64,000 nt of DNA, taken from the NCBI GenBank assembly GCA_036362985.1, contig JAYGXS010000004.1:28013529-28077528 (forward strand). The letters are read 5' to 3'. The notes beneath the pieces were generated by a model. It was not told the origin of the DNA. It ran no database searches and was given only the letters and a program-made list of their open reading frames with translations. This document shows, one piece after another, positions 45,237-55,346 of this stretch. Both the position numbers and the translations under genes were made by a program. The first letter of the stretch is position 1. Each line of letters starts with the position of its first letter. Source of the stretch: Ligula intestinalis (Eukaryota; Platyhelminthes; Cestoda; Diphyllobothriidea; Diphyllobothriidae).

Positions 45237-46200
45237 TGAGAATCTCTATAGTCAAAATGACGACCTTAAGCCGATGTTCAGAGGTAGTGTCCAGCACTTC
45301 AAATCAATACTGGTGAATTGTAGTTACCAGTACTTGAACCGGTGACAAACAAATCGCGGACTACTAACAAAAGCACACGTAGACAAGTTAAAGCTGCAAG
45401 CAGAAGGCAAATAAATCTTGGCTACTAACCTAGACAGAGGAACGGGCTCCGCTCTAATGAACAGATGGGACTACGTAACGAAGATGTGGCCATACTATCG
45501 GATCAGACGAAATTTAAGAAAGTAGATCGAGAAAAAGTTTGTACGGATGAGGTAGAGTTACAGCTGACTGGCTGCTTAAGAAGACCCCATAAGCGGCCCT
45601 GACCTCGAACACTTGCGGCCAGTAGGCAGGCACATCCCCCGTTTATATGGCCTACCTACGATCTACAAGGACGGTCTGCCATTTCATCCGATTTTGGACA
45701 TGCGAAAGTCGCCATATCATTCGATAGCAAAGTGTTTGGCAGAGAAACTCAAACGCTTACAGCAGCAGCTGGCACCATATTGCTATCAAGATACATTCCA
45801 ATTTACCGACAGCATCAAAGGCTTTAATATAAACGGCATAATGATGCTCCCCCTAGATATCTAATTGCTGTTAACAAACCTCCCAGTCATAGAGACAGTC
45901 GACTACATCTGCGAATTCTTGGTGGCAAATCAGGTAGAGGTAAAAATAAGTGATGAATTAAAGGAACTATTAGTAAAATTCACATTAAATGTGCAGTTAA
46001 TTTTTGACCACCAACTATACAGACAAATATATAGCGTCGCTATGTGCTCGCCTCTTGGATCTTTCTTGGCTTACATCGTCATGGGCAAGCTAGAGAAATT
46101 TCAACTCAGCGAGCAGATCCATGAGTAAAAAAGCTATGGTCGATACGCCGATGACAGCTTCGCCATCGCTCCAGCAAAAAACCGATGTCTAGTAGATGCC
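45237..46200 (+). pseudogene. PLE copy A: reverse transcriptase, broken
   Basis: From the target duplication on, the frame reads RENLYSQNDDLKP, then SVQHFKSILVNCSYQYL. After frameshifts come ILSDQTKFKKVDREKV and, at 45634, PRLYGLPTIYKDGLPFHPIL (motif typical of PLE fingers). LPLDI follows, then stop 45862, then TNLPVIETVDYICEFL, CSPLGSFLAYIVMGKLEKF, stop 46126, and RYADDSFAIAPAKN with the YxDD catalytic pair. Stops at 45862 and 46126 are in frame. The thumb and endonuclease continue only at 47745, beyond a second insertion. Confidence 0.8.
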
Positions 46201-47157
46201 ATTGAGCATGCAATATTTCGACATATGCGAAGCAATAATACGCTTTCGCTAATCGGAATTGACTCCAGTTGTGACACTGATTATCATGTAGTGTATTCTG
46301 AAGTCATTTCAGTCAGGATAAGAAGCCGGTTTTTTAACGAGCTTCGTTCCGACTCCTAGCAAAACGTATCTAATGTAAAAACTGACTACTTAAGAAGTGT
46401 GCCTTTTTATAATTGATTTGACTGCCTTTATAAATTAAAATATATTTTATGGAAAACATGCACGAGAAAATTATTTTTTGCACTTGTTTGATAGCAACTA
46501 ACACGTTCTTTAAATTTTATACTCAAAGAAAGGGTAGCTTTCGGTTTTAAATTAGTTGCTTATTATGAGCTTTTTTACGATAATTAGGTCTTCGTCCATA
46601 ATAAATCGTATCCGTCAATTTATTAGTGCTCCCTATACTGCGTAAAATACATTCCAAATATATTTCCGTATTTGCTAACTACTAGGTAACGTCTTCGTCA
46701 AACTGAAATCGAAACTTTACATTTCCTTAAACAAAATGCACACAGTGCGCAGTTTTTAAACCTTGAATTTGAATGTAGCATTCACTCGTTTAGAAAATTG
46801 CACGGCAATTGCGCAAGTTTTTTAAAACCGAAAGCTACCCTTTCTTTGAATATAAAATTTGAGGAACGCGTAATTTTCTATCAAAAAAGTACAAAAAATA
46901 ATTTTTTTTGTGCATTATAAAGGCAGTCCAAATTAGTGATAAAAAGGCATACGTCTTAAGTAGTCAGTTTTTACATTAGATACGTTTTGCTAGGCGTTGA
47001 AACGAAGCTCGGTAAAAAGCCGGCTTCCTTTCCTGACTTAAATTGCTTTAGAATACACTACACGATAATCCGCATCACAACTGGAGTCAATTCCGATTAG
47101 CTAAAGCGTATTAGTCTTTCGCATGTGTCGAAATATTGCATGATCAACGGCGTCTAC
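46192..47157. mobile_element. Foldback element, arms of about 365 bp, family D
   Basis: The left arm (about 46192-46555) and right arm (about 46795-47157) are reverse complements with modest divergence, around a spacer of about 240 bp. End pair: GTAGATGCC at 46192 and GGCGTCTAC at 47149. Inner landmarks are AAAGGGTAGCTTTCGGTTTT and its complement. A single unpaired copy of the arm lies at 13760-14060. It interrupts PLE copy A right after the YxDD block. Confidence 0.75.
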
Positions 47158-47177
47158 TGCACATGCGCTTCTCAATA

Positions 47178-47709
47178 CAGTAGTCGCCGGCTATTAAGCC
47201 CACCTCGGGCTCAGACCAAATTGGGCTCAATAAGCAGCGGGCGCATTAAGCGGAGAGTCCTAGTTCTTGATTAGCAAACGCAGGATAGGCACTATACATT
47301 ACATACGCACTGTATTATGTGTAGAGCTTAGTTATATACAAGAAAACAATGCTGTTTGTCTGTATATTACGTGATAACAAATACAAAACAAAAATGATTT
47401 GCGACTCGTTTAAAAAAAGCGGTCTAGTGTCAGTTTTTCTAGAGGAAACTTCACTCGCAAGTGCTCTTTGATTTCCTTCTCCAGGTACCGGAAATCGTCG
47501 AAGTTTGTGAAATCTGAAGCCTGTGGACCGCGTTGCGCACGCAAAGAGATGAGAATCTCCCTCTATCCTGTTGGCAAATTGGGCTTTGTAGCCGGCAAAT
47601 GGGCTTATAATTCGGTGGATTTTGCTATGTAAAATTCCGTCCCAAGGTGATTTGGGCTTAATACGCGGCTGGGCCTATTAACCGTGGGCTTCATAACCAG
47701 CTACTACTG
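47178..47709. mobile_element. 532-bp pogo-like element, TA target site
   Basis: The terminal inverted repeats start CAGTAGTCGCCGGCTATTAA on the left and CAGTAGTAGCTGGTTATGAA on the right as reverse complement; 22 of 26 end bases match. TA lies on both sides. Subterminal GGGCTTAATA-like sequence is also mirrored. On the minus strand near 47400-47555 a frame of about 50 codons (DFTNFDDFRYLEKEIKEHL) could be a transposase leftover, which I cannot confirm. The 100-bp MITE at 37853-37952 is its short relative. Confidence 0.8.
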
Positions 47710-47744
47710 TACTGTTAATCAAGCACACCCCGCCCCCCCTCCCC

Positions 47745-48600
47745 AGTAAGTTCACCCTGGAGGTGGAGACGGCAGGTTCGCTTCCCTTCTTGGATTTCCT
47801 CCTTAGCCGAAGACCTGATGGTAGCGTCCGAAGGAGCGTTTATCGGAAGAAAATCCTGGTCCGGACAGCATATAAATCTTAATAGCTTTGTACCTATCCA
47901 ACAAAAGTGCAACTAAACCCACTGCTTAACGCAAAGAGCTAGGAAAATCTGCTCGGCATATACTATTGAAATAGAGCTACAGAAAATCCAGAAACTGCTT
48001 CGAGAGAACGGATATCTGAACAGATTCATCATAAAGAATATGATAGAGAGAGGAACAAAACCCACCACACTTGCTGCAAAAAAGAAGACGCTCTTCCCCA
48101 AAGTCACCTTTCAAGGGGATGCAGAGAACAAATTCCTAGACAGACGCCTTAACCAAGACGTATCACGAATCTTCCCAGCAGCGAAAGTTCAGGTGTTATT
48201 CTCAACCAATTCGGTTCTGTACGACGAAGGTAAAGAAAGACTGCCGTCTCAGACCACTTCTATGTGACCTTCTCATTTACTTGGATCTGTGGAGCACGTT
48301 ATATCGGTTGCATGAGTCAGCGCTTATCCAAAAGAATACGGGAGCACCTCCCGGCATGGCTGAGCAAACGTGAAGTCAGAAGCATCACTTGCGCCTTTCT
48401 TACCCATATGGTTGACTCAGGACATCATGTGGACCGCAACGAAGCCTTTCAAGTAATAAATAAGATCCAATCAAACTGCCCAAAGTCTCTGAGTCAGCAT
48501 TTGCAAGCGACAACAGAAACAAGCGCAATCCGGTTGAGGAAGCCGGTGTTGTGCGCGCAAGTAACCTCCTGCTAGCGCCGAGTCTGGCATGGCCAAAGGT
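47745..48600 (+). pseudogene. PLE copy A: thumb, linker and GIY-YIG endonuclease
   Basis: It resumes copy A with SKFTLEVETAGSLPFLDFLL and SRRPDGSVRRSVYRK. The linker ELQKIQKLLRENGYLNRFII follows, then a frameshift near 48230-48265. The endonuclease reads ICGARYIGCMSQRLSKRIRE, then HLPAWLSKREVRSITCAFL, VDSGHHVDRNEAF, and ends with IRLRKPVLCAQ. This is the same subfamily as copy B at 14255-15260. YIG and the R in RIRE are present. Confidence 0.8.
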
Positions 48601-48609
48601 TACATAACT

Positions 48610-49340
48610 GACTGCATGTTTCCGCTTTTTCTCCCCCTTCCAGCCCCACCCTCGTGTCCGGATTCAACAAACCCTAATGGCCTCGTAACCAGCCAAGTGC
48701 TATCAATCCCAACCCCTTCCCTATTTCCATGACTAATTTGCCCACATGAAGAAAATAATTTTCCTCATGTTACCCTCAACCTTCATCCCAATATAATTGT
48801 AATGGCATGAGAATAATTTATCGAAAACTACGAATGCTCACCAAATAGTCTTTTGATAGGGTCCTGTGTTGCAAAAATGAATCTACTTAAGACATTATTA
48901 TTACAAATATGTGCATGAGCAATTGAAGGCTAACATTTGTCTGTCGTTTTGCTTAAAAAACGAAGCCAGCCAGATATTAAAAAAATAAGGATTGAATAAA
49001 CAACTTCTGTGGGCTTACTTATTAAAAGCTACGTTCTTTGCTGCATAATGCAAATTATTTATACACACACTTCAGATGAAAATAAATGAACGTCAGAAAA
49101 GATCTGTGGATCACAAGTTATCCAAATATTTGGAACTTTCACATTGTATGAATTCTGTGGCCCTCATCGGATACCACTGCATATGAATAAGCGAACTTCT
49201 GACACTATTAACTAAGTTCCAGTAATCAAAATGCTGTACGGTCGGCAACTAAACATGGACATAGTAAACACAAAAGAATTCCAAAAAAGCTCTGAACGAA
49301 TATTTATTTCGTATAAACTGAAAGGCAGGTATCCCAAGAA
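48610..49340. other. No recognised feature
   Basis: Runs from the end of PLE copy A to the annexin upstream region. Nothing supportable. Confidence 0.35.
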
Positions 49341-49346
49341 ATGTAA

Positions 49347-49400
49347 TTTCAAGGTAAGACGTCCCTTGGGATTTCCAAAAGGACGTCTTTCCTTGAAATA
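49347..49400. repeat. Short hairpin-forming sequence
   Basis: TTTCAAGGTAAGACGTCCC is followed, after a loop of about 13 nt, by AAGGACGTCTTTCCTTGAAA. The stem of about 20 bp has one or two mismatches. No gene context explains it. Confidence 0.6.
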
Positions 49401-49594
49401 TATTTATCTACTGAGAACAACCGCGTAGAAATAGACTGGAAGTTAATTTAAAGTTTTTTTGGTTCGTTTGTCAAATCTTGCAATCTCGAAAAGAAGACAT
49501 CAAAATCACCCAGTCGGACAGAGGGTAACAGGAAATATAAAAGAAACCGAAACCGTCCTTCCATGCTTATGTTAGTAGTTTGGTCAAATTTATG

Positions 49595-49736
49595 CGTGAG
49601 CACCCATGTGCACCAATCAGATATCGGCTTCTCGAGAATTGGTCGCTGTATGCCGAGATCAACCAGTGAAGTAAGCGAGCCATATTAAAGCACTAATGGT
49701 GTTAACAATTTCATTTCGCTGTTGACCAATTTCGAT
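49595..49736 (+). promoter_or_regulatory. Annexin gene 1 promoter and non-coding first exon
   Basis: Conserved with 61597-61735 while neighbouring non-coding DNA is not. It holds a CCAATCAGATAT box, an inverted CCAAT (ATTGG) about 20 bp further on and a TATA-like CATATTAAAG (49681-49690). It ends in a GAT|GTAAGT donor at 49737. The 5'-UTR intron runs 49737-49981 (245 bp) and ends in TTGTACAG, six bases before the ATG. The transcription start should lie near 49710 (inferred). Confidence 0.65.
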
Positions 49737-49987
49737 GTAAGTATCGCAGAAATCCTCCCCAAAAAACTAATGCTAAAACTTTTTTTAAATGAATTTTGAG
49801 TTTTATTTGCTACACGTCTGTGCTACATTTCCTTGTCGTCCATAGGTATGTTAGCATTGACTATAAGTGAGATTTATAGTGCACAAGAAACTTTGGGGTG
49901 CAGATGAATGTTTTCTACTATATAGTGCTTGTTTAGCACGTTTTTGGCGTTCTTGACCCCAGACCCTTTCTATTTGTACAGAAAACC

Positions 49988-52540
49988 ATGTCTAACCAAG
50001 GTACCGTTCATCCCGCTTCACAAATGAACGCCCAGGCAGATGCTGAGGCCCTGGAAAAAGCCATGAAGGGAATTGGTTAGTTTAATCTATTTTCTCCGTT
50101 ACCCAAACGTTGCCCTTTTGAATCCTTTGATATTCTACTAGTTTACACCTAGACTACCATTTAAATGAGGTCATGTACACCAGAATGCCTTACGAAGACG
50201 GTGGTGCTTCTGTTGAAACCAAAACCCTATATATCGCAAACTTTATTCTCTACTAGGCACGGATGAACAAGCCATCATCGACCTGCTGTCAAAACGTTCT
50301 GTTCACCAACGCCAGCAGATCGCAGTAGCCTACAAATCACAATACGGAAAGGTAAGTTAGCCACACTTAAATAAAATCCATTTACTCCAAAAAGGCCACC
50401 AGAATTACACTCGAAGGATAAGCATGTAGGTGACCCAGGTCATCGCGATTCACACCAATTATCTTGCAATAAATTTTTTTTCCTATATCCCATAAGGACC
50501 TCAAAGACCGTTTGCACAGCGAATTGAGTGGACATTTCCGACAAGCCGTTCTCTACTCCTTCTATGACATGGCTCACGTAAACGCCAAGGCCTGCTACAA
50601 GGCCATAAAGGGCGCCGGCACTGACGAAAAGGTTCTCATTGATGTCATCTGCACATCCACGAATGAGGAAATAGAAGCCCTGAAAAAAGCCTACATGGAT
50701 AGTGAGTTGTCCTGTTATATTTCTATACTATGACTATCAAAACGCAGTACAGAACTGTAAAGGATGAAGAGTTAGAGCTAAAGAGTTTATCATTTGCCTT
50801 CCTAGGCACAGTAGATTATGTCATTTGCGTAAGGGTCCTTATAAGCAAATTTTATTTTTATGTACGTTGGTGTATATTTATTTCATAGTAAGTGATTATT
50901 TGATTTTAGTTAAGTAAACAATTTCTTGTTATTAGTTGTTTTTATTTGTTTTCGTTAAGTTATTAGGTTAATTAGTTTATTTTACGTTTTTTTAGTTTAT
51001 TTGAGTTGTATTTTATTACTTAGTTTAATCAGTTATAATTTAGTTCAGTTAACCTTAAGTTTATCTAGTTTTGTATGGCACAGTTTAATTTTAACTAAGA
51101 TTTTTATAAGGGACCATTATAGTCAGCTGCTCTTTATGGGTATTTGAGAGTTGACTTGCCTACAGTTAAAATAACCTCGACATTATCTGTGTTTCACTCT
51201 CCTCAGCTAAAGAAACCCTACTGAGGTCTCTTGGTTTTCACATTTTCATATGCATTCCACTAAGTTATCCAAACCTTCTCAGTACTAAGCAAACCCAACT
51301 GTTAATTAATCTCTTGGCAAATTTCGGCCACCAGTTGATTTCCAGTAAGCGTTTGCTATCTTGTAATGACTCCAATTTTCTATCCCTTTTAGTCCTCCTC
51401 GAGGAAAAACAAAATGGTAAGCAAATATAAGGTCAGGCGTAATCTTACGTTGCTTAAAGAACATTGAAGTGAGTAATGCCTTAAGACTGCATTTTGCGGT
51501 TCCCACAGCTCTTCGAAGGAACTTGGAACTCGATGTCAAACACGATACTAGCGGGGACTTCGAGAAGGTGCTAATTGCCCTGCTGCAGGGTAAAAGAGGG
51601 GGAGATGTAGACGAGGTTAAAATGCGCGAAGAGTGTGAGGCTCTTTATGCGGGCGGTGAAGCGTAAGTTTACTTATATTCAAATGTAGTCACATTGGTGT
51701 TTATGCTTGAATGTCCTTACACAAAACATTGATGATTTATGCTAATACAAATTAAAACTTCACCATTAAATGTTAACCCTTATATTTCTAAAGTGGTGAG
51801 AAGAAAATGCTCTTCTGTTTGCAAATAATTCCTTATAAAAAGGGAACATTTTCAATTTGCAGGAGATTGGGAACTGACGAATCCACCTTTACGCGGATTC
51901 TTGTCACACGCAGCTGGAAGGACATTGTTAAAATCAATGAGCATTATAATGCGGTAAGACCGAGCCCCTGCATACACTAAAACTTTGAAAAACCCAAAAA
52001 CAAATGGTCCTAATAACCTTATGTTGTTTTGTGCAATTTCAAGGCGGTTGGTCACGATCTGATTACGGCCATTGGCAAGGAAACGTCCGGTGACTATCGA
52101 GATGCTCTTCAAACGATTGGTGAGTTCCCACTCTAAAATTGTGATATTATTCCCAGCTGTATTTGGCCCATGCAGTACCAACATCAAATTTACTGTTTTG
52201 CAGTAAGGACGGCTATCAACAGGAATAAGGCCTATGCTGAGATTCTATACAAGACCATGAAAGGCCTCGGCACTCATGATGACAACCTTGTTCGCATGAT
52301 CATCGCCCACTCTGAGGTATGAATATTCTATTTTAACAGCATTCTTAAATTAGTTGTTACACCGGAATTGTTGTCATTCTGGGATAAGCAACCTGATGTG
52401 GACTTCTTTTATTTTAGGTTGATTTGGCCGTCATAAGGCATACTTTCGACAGCACATACGAAAAAAGTCTTGAACAAATGATCAAAGGGGACACGTCTGG
52501 TGACTACCGCAAGTATCTGCTTGCGATCCTTGGACAATAA
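49988..52540 (+). CDS. Annexin, complete gene, nine coding exons, 322 residues
   Basis: Annexins bind acidic phospholipids in a calcium-dependent way. Exons: 49988-50075, 50257-50351, 50497-50701, 51393-51416, 51509-51662, 51863-51953, 52044-52119, 52204-52316, 52418-52540. All introns are GT-AG and phases agree; they sum to 969 bases and end in TAA. The four repeats each keep the type II calcium loop: GIGTD (28-32), GAGTD (100-104), RLGTD (190-194) and GLGTH (264-268), each with its acidic cap in S-E-L-S-G, HDTSG, KETSG or GDTSG. The N-terminal tail is short (about 20 residues) without a signal peptide. Repeat 2 is eight residues longer than usual, exactly the product of the 24-nt exon 4. 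Exon order and lengths match gene 2 at 61987. Confidence 0.95.
50870..51110. repeat. TTAGT-rich repeat (family B type) in annexin intron 3
   Basis: A TTTAGTT or TTAGTTTA-rich tract of about 240 bp lies in intron 3. It is followed by AAGGGACC and ATTTGAGAGTTGACT. The same tract and flank stand at 62890-63150 in intron 3 of gene 2, so the repeat was present before the genes were duplicated. Confidence 0.6.
51393..51416 (+). other. 24-nt micro-exon of annexin gene 1
   Basis: Flanked by TTTTAG and GTAAGC, in phase 1 on both sides. It adds eight residues (about ILLEEKQN) within repeat 2. If skipped, exon 3 joins exon 5 in frame and repeat 2 regains its normal length between GAGTD and HDTSG. The second annexin gene keeps the same micro-exon at 63347-63370 (VLHEEKQN). 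Confidence 0.8.
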
Positions 52541-53144
52541 GAATTGGACTTTTCTGATCAAATCTTAGTATATTTTGCTGGTCTTTCCCGTATTATCGTC
52601 TACTATTATACGACAGTTCGAAAATTATACCGAAAGCATATATATTTCTTTGTCTCTTCCGTGCGTAACAGATGCTTGAGTAGGGTTGTGGGACGTCTGG
52701 GGGATTCGTTAAGACAGGATGTCTAGTTCCAAATAAGAATATTTTTATCCGAATTTCTGTACTATTATAAGATATTACCAGTTTAAAATATACATAGGCA
52801 ATTTTAGGGGCTATTTTATTGGATATTTTGTGCGTTAATACAAACACAAACCCAAGATCGTATGGTAATTTTTTGGAAGCAGAAGTAAAACATTCAACCA
52901 ATGCAGAACAAAAAGATAACACCGCACTTATTCTGGTATAGGCACTCATTGATGAAGATTTACTGATTGTTAACGAAACTCACTAATGCCGCACTGGCTA
53001 GCGTCTCATTCCTTGGACGAGCACAGCAGTCGCGCAGCAGCTAGTTTTGCAGACAGATAGTATTGCTGGCAAAGATTGTGAAATGTCTCATTCTGGCTAA
53101 TTACTCGTCATCAGTAAGTCAAATCAAATACCAAATGGTGCACC

Positions 53145-53215
53145 ACCCGAGGCCACACTCGCGACCTTTTTAATCAGAAGTCTAACGCTCTAACCATCAA
53201 GCAACCAGACTGTTC
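53145..53215 (-). repeat. tRNA-like sequence, degenerate
   Basis: The minus strand has an A-box-like TTGATGGTTAGAGCG and an anticodon-arm-like AGACTTCTGATTAAAAAG. The B box is mutated (GAGTGTGGCC). Best read as a tRNA-derived SINE head or pseudogene. Confidence 0.4.
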
Positions 53216-53339
53216 ACTTGCCGGTTTCGGGTCGAGAGGTCTTGAAACTCGTTGATGAACGTTCGCTGACCGCTAATAGAGCTCTGTTCTACCGTTCCGC
53301 CTTGAGGGCAGCCACGCAGCGGCTAGAAATCTCGGTCCG

Positions 53340-53760
53340 AACTTTTCGCTTCGAATGTGTACTTCCAGTTGCACTACTCTAAGAATTCCGATTCCACCTT
53401 GTCAGAGAAGACGATAGTCTTGCCAACCATGACCCACGATAGCTCTACAGGCGTAATTGTCTGATTAAAGGCTACTACAGGGTGCCTTTTTTCCTTCTAT
53501 GTTCGAATACTAAGAAGCGAAGATTGAAGTGAAGATTGAAATGACACGACCACTGCAGCGAAGATGCTCATTCTGGTTTTTTTCGAGCTGACACGCGGTT
53601 GGTGCACCATCGGCTGTGGTTAAAATCCTGCAGACATATGAGCGATAGTAGAAAAAGAGCGAAGGCGTTTGTGTTTTTTCGGCACAAAAACCGACATTGT
53701 GTCTGACAGAACAATAGAGGGAAGTCATCAGCTTGCTATTAGCTTGTTCTTGCCTTTAAC
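53340..53760. repeat. Annexin 3' flank, duplicated at 59745-60175
   Basis: Shared blocks in order are ACTTCCAGTT, CACTACTCTAAG or AACTACTCTAAG, GATAGCTCTACAGGC, AAAGGCTACT, AATACTAAGAA, ATGACAC, TCGGC(T)GTGGTT, GAAAAAGAGC, and CATCAGCTT. This ties the middle, broken annexin copy to the complete one. Confidence 0.75.
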
Positions 53761-53779
53761 TGACCTCACTATAAAGGAG

Positions 53780-53870
53780 ACAAAGGCACAATCACTGGGA
53801 CGGCAATAGCATTATCCTGAGCCCTCGGTTTCATACAGGAGACCATCGTCAGAGAGAAGAGCAAGCTCAG
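53780..53870 (-). repeat. PLE tail fragment with dead hammerhead
   Basis: The minus strand has CTGACGATGG but GAGGGCTCAGG in place of GAAAGCTCAG. A fragment only. Confidence 0.5.
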
Positions 53871-54249
53871 CTTTTTAATCTCCGGAGAAATTGATTTCTG
53901 ATCGTGGTATACATCAGTGTATTTGAGGTGTATAGGCAAAGACCGAAATTGTAAGTGTATATTTGTGTTGAAACCCGTCAACCCCTGTGAAATATACACA
54001 TGCTGCCTTTTAGCAAGTACCTAGGCTGTGAGTATGGTAAGTCACAACGTCAATTTATAGTACTGAGATAGCAAGCATGGCTCGTTATGCAGAACAACTG
54101 CGACGAAATGGGGGTTGGGGGAGGAAGTAGCATTCGGGATTAGTTGCGGCCGCGCTGACGTCGTTTCCCGTCTCATCTCGGCATGCGTTCTAGGCGGTAT
54201 GCCATCTAGCCTTGGCAAATTGGTGCACGTCTTTGCCGTGGTATCCTTT

Positions 54250-55340
54250 TTTTGCCTTGTGAATCGGATGTAGGTGAAGATGCCGTTAAGCAAGTTTTAA
54301 AAATCTGCTCGTCTGCTCCGTTTGGTTGTTACGAAGCTGTCATCCACTTATCAGCACCAGAATGCAGGTTGCAATTGATTGAAAGCCACGTTTTCCAGGT
54401 CCTGTTAGACCAGTTATGTGATGAGACCGGAAATTGGGGAATCCATTGGCGTCTGCAAACGACTCAAACAGAAGTATGAAGACTCGATGTGCTCTCTACA
54501 AATTGACCATCTAATGCAAGTCCTTGTCAGTAAAAGAAGCTTATGTAGCCCCACTCATATACCCATAGTCTCAGCATTTTGTCCTGTAAAAACCGTGGCT
54601 ATGGAGATTTGGGGGGTGAGGCAACAGGAAAGGCAGAGAAAGAAATTTTTAGAAGTAAGTGTAAAGGAAAAAAAATCTAGTCGAATTTTCTTCCCGCAGC
54701 TGCTGGAAGCAGGTTGTTCTGCATGTAAATTGAAGGTGTGCGCGTCGCTTCGCACCGCGGACTATACTTATCTAACTCCAGAATGGTAAGGCAGAAGACT
54801 TTTTGAGCACCGGTGCTCGAAAAGTCTTCTGCCTTATCCATACCTGGAACGCGAACCTTTTCATTCATTCCAGAATGGTAAGTTGGACCACAGGTAAGTT
54901 GAAGTAGACGACCTCCTAACAACCATTTTAATTTGCGGGAAATTTAAGAAAGCTGCATTTTGATAATCGGGTTTTTCCACAATAACTTAAATGATAATGC
55001 AGATTAGGAAAAATCTACAGATATAAATCAACAACACTTCTAAATACAGTAAAATAAAAATGTATTTAGCATTTATTGAAGTATATGCTACCGCGTGTCC
55101 TAATTTCCCGCCCATATTACCAGATAAACACCAATTTCTTAGGAAAACATGCAGATTGTAGGGATTAATGAGTGGGGCTACATAATCTACTATTGCCTCT
55201 TTGTCTTCTGACAAAGAAACGTTTTCATTGTCAAAGGTAGAACCGATGAAACGATCAAAAGGACGCCAATAGTCTCTCCAATTTCCAGTCTCATCGCAGA
55301 ACTGGTTTTGCAGTAGCTGGAAGACGTCACCTTCACTCAC
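54250..55340. repeat. Repeat family A, long copy with coding-like ends
   Basis: 54480-55140 aligns with 7540-8080. A plus frame (54252-54476) ends in VFQVLLDQLCDETGNWGIHW. On the minus strand 55340-55090 reads VFQLLQNQFCDETGNWRDYW, RPFDRFIGSTFDNENVSLSE, DKEAIVDYVAPLINPYN. The two are relatives in inverted orientation, so a protein-coding unit is embedded in this repeat. I do not recognise the protein. Confidence 0.5.
54791..54868 (+). mobile_element. 78-bp mini PLE insertion, hairpin 5' end, 14-bp target duplication
   Basis: The direct repeats TCCAGAATGGTAAG lie at 54777-54790 and 54869-54882. The empty site is seen in the related repeat at 7796-7810. Inside is the PLE 3' terminus (GGTGCTCGAAAAG, then ATACCTGGAACGCGAACC and CATTCATT). 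Its first part is preceded by its own reverse complement, giving 25-bp palindromic arms (54787-54811 and 54812-54836) with one mismatch and no loop. The arm uses the TAAG of the target. Confidence 0.85.
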
Positions 55341-55346
55341 TGAGGT

